This document shows, one piece after another, positions 31,394 through 40,328 of a DNA stretch of 64,000 bases; the first letter of the stretch is position 1, and each line of letters opens with the position of its first letter. Source of the stretch: Nocardioides aquaticus (GTDB lineage: Bacteria > Actinomycetota > Actinomycetes > Propionibacteriales > Nocardioidaceae); the NCBI RefSeq assembly GCF_018459925.1, contig NZ_CP075371.1:62001-126000 (forward strand). Direction: 5' to 3'. The position numbers and the translations under genes were made by a program. The notes under the pieces were generated by a model. It made no database searches, was not told where the DNA came from, and saw only the letters and a program-made list of their open reading frames with translations.

Positions 31394-32665
31394 GTGACCC
31401 GCGCCGTGCCCGTGCCCCTGCTGACCTCCTCCGAGGCCGTCGCCCTCGACGCCCACGCCCGTCGGCTGCTCGACGTCGCCGCGGGTGCCCGGCACCCCGA
31501 CGGCGGCTACGCCTGGCTGAGCGACGACGGCACGGTCGACCCGGTCCGGGCGCGGGAGCTGTGGATCACCTGCCGGATGACGCACGTGCACGCGCTCGGG
31601 GTGCTCCTGGACCACCCCGGGTCGACGGCGCTCGCCGACCACGGCGTGGCGGCGCTGCGCGGGGTCTTCCGCGACGAGGCCCACGGTGGCTGGCACGCGC
31701 GGGTCGGCCCGGACGGCGCGGTGCCCGGCGCCAAGACCGCCTACGAGCACGCGTTCGTCGTCCTGGCCGCGTCGTCGGCCGTCGCCGCCGACCGGCCCGG
31801 GGCCGCCGACCTCCTCGAGGAGGCGCTCGCGGTCCTGCTCGAGCGCTTCGTCGCACCGGCCGGGCCCGGCGCCGGCCTGGTCGCCGAGGAGTGGGACCAG
31901 CGGTTCGAGGTCCTCGACGACTACCGCGGCCTGAACGCCACCATGCACGCGGTCGAGGCGCTGTCGGCCGCCGCCGACGTGCTCGACGACCCCGGTCCGC
32001 GCGCCGTCGCCGCCGGGATCGTCGACCACGTCCTCGGCCGGCTCGCCCCGGCCCACGACTGGTTGCTGCCCGAGCACTTCGACCCCGCGGGGAGACCGCT
32101 GCTCGACTACCACCACGACCGGCCGGCCGACCCGTTCCGCCCCTACGGCGCCACCATCGGGCACGGCTTCGAGTGGGCCCGGCTGGCCCTGCAGCTGCAC
32201 GCCGCGACCGGGGACACCGCCCCCGGCTGGTGGGTCGACCACGCGGTCGCCCTGGCCGACGCGGCCGCCCGGCACGGGTGGGCGCCCGACGGCCACGACG
32301 GGTTCGTCTACACCGTCGACTGGGACGGCGCCCCGGTCGTCCGGGAGCGGATGCACTGGGTGGCGGCCGAGGCGGTGGCCGCCGCCTCGGCGCTGCACCA
32401 GGCCACCGGCGACCCCCGGCACGCCGACCGCTACCGCGCCTGGTGGGCCCACGCCGGGGAGTGGTTCGTCGATCCCGTCCGCGGGTCCTGGGTGCACGAA
32501 CGCTCGCCCGACGGCGGCGCCAGCAGCCTGACCTGGTCCGGCCGCCCGGACGTCTACCACGCGCTGCAGGCCGCGCTGCTGCCCCGGCTGCCGCTCTCGC
32601 CGTCGCTGGCGACGGCGCTGCGCGACGGCCTGCTGCCCCCGCCCGGCACCCACCCGACGCCCTAG
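31394..32665 (+). CDS. AGE-family sugar epimerase/isomerase
   Basis: A 423-residue (alpha/alpha)6-barrel protein of the N-acylglucosamine 2-epimerase superfamily. Conserved segments include CRMTHVHALG, YEHAFVVLAAS, GLNATMHAVEAL, IGHGFEWARL and RMHWVAAEAV, which hold the paired histidines of the active site. Members interconvert free sugars such as mannose/fructose or sulfoquinovose; the substrate is not readable here. It begins 1 bp after the RecQ stop and is probably cotranscribed. Confidence 0.88.
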   Translation: MTRAVPVPLLTSSEAVALDAHARRLLDVAAGARHPDGGYAWLSDDGTVDPVRARELWITCRMTHVHALGVLLDHPGSTALADHGVAALRGVFRDEAHGGWHARVGPDGAVPGAKTAYEHAFVVLAASSAVAADRPGAADLLEEALAVLLERFVAPAGPGAGLVAEEWDQRFEVLDDYRGLNATMHAVEALSAAADVLDDPGPRAVAAGIVDHVLGRLAPAHDWLLPEHFDPAGRPLLDYHHDRPADPFRPYGATIGHGFEWARLALQLHAATGDTAPGWWVDHAVALADAAARHGWAPDGHDGFVYTVDWDGAPVVRERMHWVAAEAVAAASALHQATGDPRHADRYRAWWAHAGEWFVDPVRGSWVHERSPDGGASSLTWSGRPDVYHALQAALLPRLPLSPSLATALRDGLLPPPGTHPTP

Positions 32666-32675
32666 GGTCGGGCCC

Positions 32676-33524
32676 ATGCGCCACGGAATCACGATCCTGC
32701 CCGAGCTGCCCTGGGCGCAGGCCGCCCCGCGGTGGCGTGCGGCCGAGGAGATGGGCTTCGACCACGCCTGGACCTACGACCACGTGGTGTGGGGGGGCCT
32801 GCCGGAGTCCGACTGGTACGCCGCCGTGCCGACGCTGACCGCCGCGGCCACCCTCACCACGACGATGCGCCTCGGCACGCTGGTCGCGTCCCCCAACTTC
32901 CGCCACCCGGTGCCCTTCCACCGTGAGGTGCAGGCTCTCGACGACATCTCGGGCGGGCGCTTCCTGCTCGGTGTCGGCACCGGCGGCGACCTCGACTCCC
33001 GCATCCTCGGGATCGAGGACCTCGCGGTCCGCGACCGCGTCGACCGCTTCCAGGAGTTCACCGACCTCCTCGTCCGGCTGCGCACCGAGGACCACGTCGA
33101 CGCCGACGGCCGCTGGTTCTCCGCCCGCGGGGCGCGCACGCTCCCGCGGCTGCGCGACGTCCCGCTGCTGGTGGCGGCCAACGGACCGCGCTCGCTGCGG
33201 TACGCCGCCCGCACCGGCGACGGCTGGGTGACGACCGGGCCGCGGACCGAGGCGCTCGAGGACTGGTGGGTCGGGCTGGCGACGGCGCGGGACACCTTCG
33301 AGACGGCCCTGGACGCCGCCGGCCGGGACGCCGCCGCGGTGCCCCGCTACCTGCTGCTCGACGCCTCGCCGCAGTTCTCCCTGGAGAGCGTCGGCGTCTT
33401 CGACGACATGGTGGGCCGGGCCGCCGACCTCGGCTTCACCGACGTGGTGACCCACTGGCCGCGCGCCTCGGACCCGTACGCCGGCGACGAGTCGGTCCTG
33501 GAGGCGGTCGCCGCCCGGTTCTGA
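32676..33524 (+). CDS. LLM-class F420-dependent oxidoreductase
   Basis: A 282-residue luciferase-like monooxygenase fold protein of the F420-dependent group (AEEMGFDHAWTYDHV, RLGTLVASPNFRHPV, GGRFLLGVGTGGDLDSRI). F420-utilising LLM enzymes are typical of actinobacteria. The substrate is unknown. TAGGGT 7 nt before the ATG marks a leaderless promoter, though the gene is only 10 bp from the AGE epimerase. Confidence 0.9.
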   Translation: MRHGITILPELPWAQAAPRWRAAEEMGFDHAWTYDHVVWGGLPESDWYAAVPTLTAAATLTTTMRLGTLVASPNFRHPVPFHREVQALDDISGGRFLLGVGTGGDLDSRILGIEDLAVRDRVDRFQEFTDLLVRLRTEDHVDADGRWFSARGARTLPRLRDVPLLVAANGPRSLRYAARTGDGWVTTGPRTEALEDWWVGLATARDTFETALDAAGRDAAAVPRYLLLDASPQFSLESVGVFDDMVGRAADLGFTDVVTHWPRASDPYAGDESVLEAVAARF

Positions 33525-33586
33525 GACCCGCGTCACATGCCGTCCCGGTCCCTGGATCTCGACGCGGCGGGGAGGGCAGGTCGGGT

Positions 33587-33592
33587 TATGGT
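33587..33592 (+). promoter_or_regulatory. Likely -10 box (TATGGT) of the GntR-family gene
   Basis: TATGGT lies 28 bp before the ATG at 33621. A transcript starting near 33600 would have a short leader that includes GGAG at 33612. The same spacing rule of about 7 nt to the transcription start is seen in leaderless genes of this window. Confidence 0.5.
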
Positions 33593-33620
33593 CGTGCCCG
33601 ATTCAAGGACCGGAGACCAG

Positions 33621-34412
33621 ATGCCCCAAGGCGTGACCGCGCGTGCTGCCGCAGACCTGCTCGACCTGATCCTCGACCAGACCTTCCCCCCGGGCGCGTC
33701 CCTGCCGTCCGAGACCGAGCTCGCCGAGCGTCTCGGCGTCAGCCGCCTGACCGTCCGCGAGGCGATCAAGTCGCTCGCCGGGACCCGGGTGATCGTGGTG
33801 CGGCAGGGCCGCTCCAGCATGGTGAACGAGGTCGAGGAGTGGTCGCCGTTGGAGCCGCGGCTGTTCGCCGCCCGGGTGGCCCGGGGCAGCGACTCCCTGC
33901 CCGCGCAGATCCTCGAGGTGCGGCGCATCGTCGAGGTGGAGGCGCTGCCGCTGGCCGTCGAGCGGTGCACCGACACGCAGCGTGAGGTCCTCGCCGACGC
34001 GCTGAGGTGGATGCGGGAGGCCCACGCCGCCGACGACCCGACCACCTTCGCGGAGAACGCCCTGCGGTTCCGGTCCGGGCTGATCGCCGCCGCCGGGAAC
34101 GTCTACCTCGAGGCGCTCCTCGCTCCGCTCACCGACATCGTGATGCCCGCGGCGCACGAGGCCCACGCGGACCCCGGCCTGCGGCAGCGGGTGCTCGACG
34201 TGCACGGCGAGCTGCTCGCGGCCGTCGAGGCGGGGGACGTGCCCCGGGCGCGTGCGGTGCTGACGGGCCACTTCGAGAAGCAGCGGGCCGACCCGATGTG
34301 GCTGCGCACCCGTCAGATCAGCAGACCGACCAGCAGCACCAGCGCCACGACGCCGAGCACCAGCGCGAGCAGCAACGGCACGGCGACGAGCAGCAGCGCC
34401 GACGCGACGTAG
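33621..34412 (+). CDS. GntR-family (FadR subfamily) transcriptional regulator
   Basis: A 263-residue protein with winged helix (LPSETELAERLGVSRLTVRE, residues ~30-50) and an FCD ligand domain with metal/ligand residues (EVRRIVEVEAL, HGELLAAVE). Such proteins control carbon-source or fatty-acid genes, binding small acids. The ATG at 33621 has GGAG 5 nt upstream. The normal domain ends near HFEKQRADPMW; the frame then runs another ~35 Ser/Thr-rich residues into the 3' end of the opposing DUF4112 gene, a 100-bp tail-to-tail overlap. The target is unknown. Confidence 0.88.
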   Translation: MPQGVTARAAADLLDLILDQTFPPGASLPSETELAERLGVSRLTVREAIKSLAGTRVIVVRQGRSSMVNEVEEWSPLEPRLFAARVARGSDSLPAQILEVRRIVEVEALPLAVERCTDTQREVLADALRWMREAHAADDPTTFAENALRFRSGLIAAAGNVYLEALLAPLTDIVMPAAHEAHADPGLRQRVLDVHGELLAAVEAGDVPRARAVLTGHFEKQRADPMWLRTRQISRPTSSTSATTPSTSASSNGTATSSSADAT

Positions 34413-34792
34413 CCGACCGTCGGCGCCGGGACCGGCGCGCCGACCGGCCGGTCCGCCAGTGCCCGCTCCATCAGCCTGATGTTCTTGCGGTTGGCCCGGT
34501 GGGCGACGTCCGCGGCATCGCCCACCAGCGGCACCACCCCGAGCAGGGCGTCGACCACGAGGTTGCCGCCCATCCGCGCGAGCACCGGCACCGGGACGTG
34601 GCACCGCACCGCGTCGTAGAGCACCACCCCGGAGATCGCGGAGCCGGCGAGGTCCCCGACGCCGGGGACCAGGCCGATCACGGCGTCCAGGCCGAGGCCG
34701 ACCTGGGTCCCGGGCACCCGGATCGCGTCGTCCATCACGCGGGCGAGGACCCGGCTGCGGCGGGGGACGGGGGTCCCGGTCTGCTCGTCCAT
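34313..34792 (-). CDS. DUF4112 membrane protein
   Basis: A 159-residue protein with the DUF4112 core (GLGLDAVIGLVPGVGDLAGS, GVVPLVGDAADVAHRAN) and a very hydrophobic C-terminal helix pair (LLLVAVPLLLALVLGVVALV). The function is unknown. I chose the ATG at 34792; the longer frame is antisense of the next promoter. Its 3' end overlaps the GntR gene by 100 bp on the other strand. Confidence 0.85.
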   Translation of the reverse strand: MDEQTGTPVPRRSRVLARVMDDAIRVPGTQVGLGLDAVIGLVPGVGDLAGSAISGVVLYDAVRCHVPVPVLARMGGNLVVDALLGVVPLVGDAADVAHRANRKNIRLMERALADRPVGAPVPAPTVGYVASALLLVAVPLLLALVLGVVALVLLVGLLI

Positions 34793-34833
34793 GCCCCGAT
34801 CCTCCCGGACGGCTGCGCGGGCCCGGTCGTCTC

Positions 34834-34839
34834 CTAGGG
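34834..34839 (+). promoter_or_regulatory. Likely -10 box (TAGGGT) of the lipoprotein gene
   Basis: TAGGGT lies 34 bp before the ATG at 34874. A transcript starting near 34846 would carry the strong GGAGGAA site at 34861-34867. Confidence 0.5.
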
Positions 34840-34873
34840 TGAGGCCTCCGCACCGACCCTCGGAGGAACCTCC

Positions 34874-35803
34874 ATGCGACTGCGTCCCCAGCACCGTCCG
34901 CGTCCCCTGGCCGCCGTCGCCGTCGCGGCGGTGACCGCGGCGGCCCTCGCCGGCTGCTCCGGCGGGGAGGAGGAGTCGCCGGAGGACGAGACGTCCGGGT
35001 CCCCGTCGGCGTCGTCCTCGGAGTCGGCGGAGCCCTCCGCGTCATCGGAACCGTCGGAGCCGGCCGACGGTGAGGCGGCCGCCCAGGCCCTCCAGGACGC
35101 CGTCGACGCCACGATCGCGGCGCGGGTCTTCACGATCGACGGCGACCTCGACCTCGAGATCGCCGGTCAGCAGCTGGAGCTGCAGACCGAGGGCAGCGTC
35201 GACTACGACGCGACCGTCGCGGACCTGCGGCTCGCGATCGGCCAGGGCGGCCAGACCAGCGAGGCCGAGGTGAAGGCCGACGGTGAGACGCTCTGGGTGC
35301 GCGCCGAGGGCCAGGGTGTCCCCGCCTTCCCCGGCGGCGCGACCTGGCTGCAGGGCGAGGCCACCCGCCTGGCCGAGTCCACCACCTTCACCCCGACCGG
35401 TCTCGTCGGAGCGGTCCTCGTGCTGCGCGGCGCGTCCGAGGTCGAGGAGGTCGGCACCGAGGAGGAGGACGGCGTCGAGGTCACCCGCTACGCCACCACC
35501 TTCACCTACGACGACGCCCTGGCGGCCGTCGACGGCCAGGAGGCCCAGGTGCTCGGCAGCGCCTTCTCCCTGACCGGCGCGGCGTCCTCGATCGACCTCG
35601 ACGTCGAGGTCGCGGTGGGCGACGACGGCGTGCTGCGGGAGTTCGACCTGGAGCTCGCCGAGTCCGACGTCGCGGCCGCGGGCAGCTACGAGATCAGCCT
35701 GAGCGACGTCGCCGGCGAGGTCACGCCGCCCGCGCCGCCGGCCCCCTCCGACGTGGCCACGGGTCCCGAGGCCGAGGCGCTGCTCGACCAGGTCATCGTC
35801 TGA
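34874..35803 (+). CDS. LppX/LprAFG-family lipoprotein
   Basis: A 309-residue exported lipoprotein: signal peptide with lipobox LAGC (Cys ~28), then a Ser/Glu/Pro-rich linker (~30-65) and a beta-rich domain typical of LppX/LprG proteins (TIAARVFTIDGDLDLEI, ADLRLAI, VGAVLVLRGASEVEEV). In mycobacteria these carry lipids across the cell wall. The ribosome-binding site GGAGGAA lies 6 nt before the ATG. No linked exporter is seen. Confidence 0.8.
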   Translation: MRLRPQHRPRPLAAVAVAAVTAAALAGCSGGEEESPEDETSGSPSASSSESAEPSASSEPSEPADGEAAAQALQDAVDATIAARVFTIDGDLDLEIAGQQLELQTEGSVDYDATVADLRLAIGQGGQTSEAEVKADGETLWVRAEGQGVPAFPGGATWLQGEATRLAESTTFTPTGLVGAVLVLRGASEVEEVGTEEEDGVEVTRYATTFTYDDALAAVDGQEAQVLGSAFSLTGAASSIDLDVEVAVGDDGVLREFDLELAESDVAAAGSYEISLSDVAGEVTPPAPPAPSDVATGPEAEALLDQVIV

Positions 35804-35864
35804 CGCGCCCGGTGTCGGCGGCCGCGGCTAGCGTGGGACAGGTGCGGTCGACGAGGGGGTGCCT

Positions 35865-38738
35865 GTGGGTTTCGTCCCGCTGACCGGGCCGGCCGAGCTC
35901 GCCGAGGCCGCACCCGGCGCACGCCCCGGCGAGGCCGTGGTGGCGTTCACCGCCGCCGACGGGGGCCGACGGGTCGAGCTGCCGGTGCGCGCCGCCCTGC
36001 CGGTGCTCACCAAGGCCCACGCCCGCGACGACGTGCACCCCAGCGTCGGTCTCCTGGCCGGCGCGGCGCTGCTGGCGCTGCGCCTCGTGGCGGCCGGTCG
36101 GCTGGCGCCGGACGCGGTCGGCGACGGCTGGCGGATCGCCCCGCTGCCGGCCGAGGACGACGACCGGGTCGCGCAGCTGGCCCTGGCCCGCTCCCACGAC
36201 GGTCTCGCGCCCGACCAGGCCGAGGCCGTCGTGCGCCGGGTGCTGGACGCCGTGGCCGACACGATGCCGCGCACCGCCTCCCGCCCGCCCCGGGCCCGGC
36301 CGGCCGAGCGCGTCGCGCCCGGTGACTTCGCGGAGCGGCTGGCTGCCCGGCTCGACCGGCTGCGCGCACCCGCCCCGACAGGGCAGGTCGACCGGACGCC
36401 GCCGGCGCGGCGGGCCGAGGACGACGACCGGCCGCAGCTGGTCCGCCTCGCGCTCCGGGTCGAGGCCGACGAGGAGGACCTGTCGGCCGGCTCGGTGCGG
36501 CTCGTGCTCCAGGTCCACGACGAGCTGGACCCGCTGCACCTCTGCGAGGCCGTGGACCTCTGGGCGGACCCCGACGCGACCGACGGGGCGGGTCACGGGT
36601 TCGGCGTCCGGGCCCGCACCCACGCCGCCATCGCGCTGCGCGCGGCGGCCGAGGCGTGGCCGGTGCTCGACCGGATGCTCGACGGGCCCACGCCTGCGGA
36701 GCTGACCCTCAGCGGCGAGGACCTCGCGAGCCTGCTGGAGGACGGGGTCGCCGCGCTCGGCGCCCGGGGCGTCGACGTGCTGTGGCCCCGCAGCCTCGGC
36801 CGGGACCTGACCGCGACCAGCGTGCTCGACCGGGTCGACCCCCGCCACCCGCAGGACCGGGGTCCGGCGACCGGGCCGGGGCCGCACGAGGAGCCGCTCC
36901 AGGACCCGCTCCTCGGTCCCGACTCGGTCTTCGCCTTCCGCTGGCAGCTCGCGCTGCACGGCGAGGACCTGACCGCGGCCGAGATGGACGCGCTGGCCGA
37001 CGCCGCCTCACCGCTGCTGAGGCTGCGCGGTGGCTGGACGGTCGTCGACCCCGCCACCGCGCGCAAGGCCCGCAAGCGGCTGCAGCGCACCGTGGCCCCC
37101 ACCCGCGCGATCGCCGCCGCGCTGACCGGCACCGTGCCGGTCGAGCCGGGCACCGGCCTGCCCCCCGACACCCCGGTCGTGGTGGGCGCGTCGCTGCTGA
37201 AGGTGCGCGAGCAGCTGGTCGGCGCGGCCACGACGGAGCCGGTGCCCCCGCCGCCGGGGCTCCGGGCGGAGCTGCGGGACTACCAGCGGCACGGCCTGAC
37301 CTGGCTGGCCACGCTGACCGGCCTCGGCCTCGGCGGCTGCCTGGCCGACGACATGGGACTGGGCAAGACCGTCACCCTCGTCGCGCTGCACCTGCACCGG
37401 ACCTCCCGCGGCGCCACCGGGCCGACCCTCGTCGTCTGCCCGGCCAGCCTGCTCGGCAACTGGGAGGCCGAGATCCGCCGCTTCGCCCCCGGGGTGCGGG
37501 TCCGGCGCTTCCACGGCGGGGAGCGGACGCACGAGGACCTCGCCCCCGACGCGACGGGTGCGACCGGGCCGGGCGCCGACACCCGGGGCTTCGTGCTGAC
37601 CACCTACGGCACCATGCGCCGCGACGCCGAGCGCCTCGGCACCACCGCCTGGGACCTGGTGGTCGCCGACGAGGCCCAGCACGTCAAGAACGCCCGGTCC
37701 TCGACGGCCCGGGCGCTGCGCACCATCGACAGCGCCGCCCGGGTCGCCCTGACCGGGACCCCCGTCGAGAACGACCTCACCGAGCTGTGGGCGATCCTCG
37801 ACTGGACCGTGCCGGGCCTCCTGGGCAGCCGCAACGCCTTCCGCAAGGTGTGGGCGGCCCCCATCGAGTCCGGCCTCGAGCCGACCAAGGCACGCCAGTT
37901 CGCCGACCTGATCGGACCGTTCCTGCTGCGGCGTCGCAAGTCCGACCCCGGCATCGCCCCCGAGCTGCCGGCCAAGACCGAGACCGACCACCTGCTGCGC
38001 CTGACCCGGGAGCAGGTCGTGCTCTACGAGGCCTTCTGCCGCGACACCCTGGCCCGCATCGAGCGCGCCGACGAGGACGCGCGCCGCGGCCTCGTGCTGG
38101 CCCTGCTGACCGGGTGCAAGCAGATCTGCAACCACCCGGCGCAGTTCCTGAAGCAGTCCGGGGGGCGGTTGCGCGGCCGGTCCGAGAAGCTGGACCTGCT
38201 CGAGGAGCTGCTCACCACGGTCGTCGCCGAGGGCGGCGCGGTGCTCGTCTTCACGCAGTACGTCGCGATGGCCCGCCTCGTCGAGCAGCACCTCACCGCC
38301 GTCGGCGTGCCGCACCAGCTGCTCCACGGGGGCACCCCGGTCCCGCAGCGCGAGGCCATGGTCGCGTCCTTCCAGGCCGGGGAGGTCCCGGTCTTCCTGC
38401 TCTCCCTCAAGGCCGGTGGCACCGGCCTCAACCTGGTCCGCGCCGACCACGTCGTCCACCTCGACCGGTGGTGGAACCCGGCCGTCGAGGACCAGGCGAC
38501 CGACCGTGCCCACCGGATCGGGCAGACCAGGCCCGTCCAGGTGCACCGCCTGGTCGCCCAGGGCACCATCGAGGAGCGGATCGGGCAGCTCCTGGCCCGC
38601 AAGCGGTCGCTGGCCGACGCGGTCCTGGGGCGCGGGGAGGCGGCGCTGACCGAGCTCAGCGACGCCGAGCTGCACGACCTCGTCCGCCTGCGGCAGCCCG
38701 ACGGACCGGACGGGCCGGACGGGCCGGACGGGCCGTGA
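35865..38738 (+). CDS. SNF2-family DEAD/DEAH helicase (HepA-like)
   Basis: A 957-residue bacterial SNF2 ATPase. The first ~470 residues hold the bacterial SNF2-associated region (DUF3670-like), then Walker A DDMGLGKTV, DEAQHVKN, the Snf2 motif ALTGTPVENDLTELW, and the helicase C half ending in DRAHRIGQTRPVQVHRL. The C-terminus is four repeats of Gly-Pro-Asp coded by a 9-bp tandem repeat (38700-38735). The GTG at 35865 has GAGGGG 6 nt upstream and is preferred to the GTG at 35859. The next gene encodes a SWIM zinc-finger protein, a usual bacterial partner. It probably remodels protein-DNA or RNA polymerase complexes. Confidence 0.93.
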   Translation: MGFVPLTGPAELAEAAPGARPGEAVVAFTAADGGRRVELPVRAALPVLTKAHARDDVHPSVGLLAGAALLALRLVAAGRLAPDAVGDGWRIAPLPAEDDDRVAQLALARSHDGLAPDQAEAVVRRVLDAVADTMPRTASRPPRARPAERVAPGDFAERLAARLDRLRAPAPTGQVDRTPPARRAEDDDRPQLVRLALRVEADEEDLSAGSVRLVLQVHDELDPLHLCEAVDLWADPDATDGAGHGFGVRARTHAAIALRAAAEAWPVLDRMLDGPTPAELTLSGEDLASLLEDGVAALGARGVDVLWPRSLGRDLTATSVLDRVDPRHPQDRGPATGPGPHEEPLQDPLLGPDSVFAFRWQLALHGEDLTAAEMDALADAASPLLRLRGGWTVVDPATARKARKRLQRTVAPTRAIAAALTGTVPVEPGTGLPPDTPVVVGASLLKVREQLVGAATTEPVPPPPGLRAELRDYQRHGLTWLATLTGLGLGGCLADDMGLGKTVTLVALHLHRTSRGATGPTLVVCPASLLGNWEAEIRRFAPGVRVRRFHGGERTHEDLAPDATGATGPGADTRGFVLTTYGTMRRDAERLGTTAWDLVVADEAQHVKNARSSTARALRTIDSAARVALTGTPVENDLTELWAILDWTVPGLLGSRNAFRKVWAAPIESGLEPTKARQFADLIGPFLLRRRKSDPGIAPELPAKTETDHLLRLTREQVVLYEAFCRDTLARIERADEDARRGLVLALLTGCKQICNHPAQFLKQSGGRLRGRSEKLDLLEELLTTVVAEGGAVLVFTQYVAMARLVEQHLTAVGVPHQLLHGGTPVPQREAMVASFQAGEVPVFLLSLKAGGTGLNLVRADHVVHLDRWWNPAVEDQATDRAHRIGQTRPVQVHRLVAQGTIEERIGQLLARKRSLADAVLGRGEAALTELSDAELHDLVRLRQPDGPDGPDGPDGP

Positions 38739-39442
38739 GCGCCGTGGCCCACCCGCGGGTCCCGGCCCGGCGCGGTCGCGCGTGGGCGGGGCGGTGGTGG
38801 GCGAAGGCGTGGCTGCGGGCGGTGGAGGAGGTGGCCTACGACGAGGGCGACCTGCGCCGCGCCCGCTCCCTGGCCCGGAGCGGCGCCGTGGGGGCGGTCC
38901 GGGTCGACGCCGGCAGCCTGCGCTCGGCGGTCACCGAGCAGCGCCGCGGTGCCGAGGAGCTGTGGGGCGTGGAGGTCGCGCTGCCCGTCCTCGACCCCTC
39001 CGCGGTCGCGGCGCTCGTGGAGGCGGTGGCCGCGGACCCCGCCCGGGTGGCCGCGCTGCTGGCCGGCGAGCTGCCGCACGACCTGGTCGAGCACGCCGAG
39101 GAGGCCGGGGTCGAGCTCGTGCCGTACGGGACGGAGCTGGCGGCCTCGTGCACCTGCGCGTCCTGGGTCGACCCGTGCCCGCACGCGCTGGCCCTGCTGC
39201 TCCAGGTCGGCTGGCTGGTGGAGGACGACCCGCTGGTGCTGCTCCAGCTGCGCGGGCTGCCCCGCGAGGACCTCCTCGCCGCGCTGCACCACCGCCGCGA
39301 CCCGCAACCCGGGCCGGGGCCCGGCCGCGACGACGCCGAGGAGGTCCTCGAGACCGCGGAGGACGCCGCGCGCCGTGCCGCGCGGATCCTGGACCTGCTC
39401 GGGCACGACCACGACCCGGCCGAGCTGGACCGGCTCTGGTGA
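38735..39442 (+). CDS. SWIM zinc-finger protein
   Basis: A 235-residue protein with a SWIM motif CTCASWVDPCPHALAL (CxC...CxH, ~residues 139-154), which binds zinc and DNA or protein. An N-terminal basic, Trp-rich segment (GRWWAKAWLRAVEE) is typical of the bacterial partners of SNF2 helicases. Its GTG overlaps the helicase stop, so they are made together and probably act as a complex. Confidence 0.9.
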   Translation: MSAVAHPRVPARRGRAWAGRWWAKAWLRAVEEVAYDEGDLRRARSLARSGAVGAVRVDAGSLRSAVTEQRRGAEELWGVEVALPVLDPSAVAALVEAVAADPARVAALLAGELPHDLVEHAEEAGVELVPYGTELAASCTCASWVDPCPHALALLLQVGWLVEDDPLVLLQLRGLPREDLLAALHHRRDPQPGPGPGRDDAEEVLETAEDAARRAARILDLLGHDHDPAELDRLW

Positions 39443-39519
39443 CCCACCCGGCCCGACAGGTGGGGCCTGGTCTGGCACCCTGAGGCCGCCGCACCACCCG
39501 CCCGTACCGAGGAGACCCG

Positions 39520-40326
39520 ATGAGCGACGTCCTGCGCGTGGAGCGCGACCGCACCCCGCACGTCGAGACCTGGACGCTGGACCTGCCCGACCAGCGCAAC
39601 CCGATCTCGGGGCCCGACGTGGTCGCGGCCCTCGTCGAGAACCTGGAGCGCGTCGACGCCGACACCGACGTGCGCTGCGTGGTCCTCACCGGTGCGGGAT
39701 CGGCGTTCTCCGCCGGCGGCAACGTGCGCGACATGGAGGAGCGCCGCGGCATGTTCGGCGGGACCCCCTGGGAGCTGCGCAACGGCTACCGGCACGGGAT
39801 CCAGCAGATCCCGGCGGCGATGGCCCGCTGCGAGACCCCGTTCGTCGCCGCGGTCAACGGGCCGGCCGTCGGCGCCGGGTGCGACCTGACCCTGATGTGC
39901 GACCTGCGGGTGGCCTCCAGCCGCGCGTGGTTCGCCGAGTCCTTTGTCCAGCTCGGCATCATCCCCGGAGACGGGGGCGCCTGGCTGCTGACCCAGGCCG
40001 TCGGACCCGCCCGGGCCGCCGAGATGGCCCTGACCGGGGACCGGGTCGACGCCGCCACCGCGCTGGACTGGGGCCTGGTCTCGCAGGTCGTCGAGCCCGA
40101 CGACCTGCTCGACGCCGCCCACGCGCTGGCCGCCCGGGTCGCGAAGAACCCGCCGCACGCGACCCGGATGGCCAAGAAGCTGCTCAAGGCCTCCCAGCAC
40201 CAGGGCCAGGCCGCGGTGCTGGAGCTGTCCGCGGCCATGCAGGCCCTCGCGCACCACACCGCCGACCACGCCGAGGCACTGGCAGCGCTGCGCGAGAAGC
40301 GCGCCGGCGACTACCAGGGCTCCTAG
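39520..40326 (+). CDS. Enoyl-CoA hydratase/isomerase (crotonase) family protein
   Basis: A 268-residue crotonase with the oxyanion-hole segments FSAGGNVRDM and GPAVGAGCDLTLMCDLR, and the second acid region ESFVQLGIIPGDGG, where Asp replaces the usual Glu of dehydratases and suggests an isomerase or other CoA chemistry. The ATG has GAGGAG about 8 nt upstream. It acts on acyl-CoA in the cytoplasm. It is near, but not in, the leucine-degradation genes at 43.5-48 kb. Confidence 0.88.
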   Translation: MSDVLRVERDRTPHVETWTLDLPDQRNPISGPDVVAALVENLERVDADTDVRCVVLTGAGSAFSAGGNVRDMEERRGMFGGTPWELRNGYRHGIQQIPAAMARCETPFVAAVNGPAVGAGCDLTLMCDLRVASSRAWFAESFVQLGIIPGDGGAWLLTQAVGPARAAEMALTGDRVDAATALDWGLVSQVVEPDDLLDAAHALAARVAKNPPHATRMAKKLLKASQHQGQAAVLELSAAMQALAHHTADHAEALAALREKRAGDYQGS

Positions 40327-40328
40327 CC

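Noticed and set aside
39520..40326. Methylglutaconyl-CoA hydratase of the leucine pathway
   Set aside because: The crotonase is 3 kb from the MCC genes with a convergent regulator and transporter in between, and the second acidic residue differs from typical hydratases; the assignment cannot be supported.
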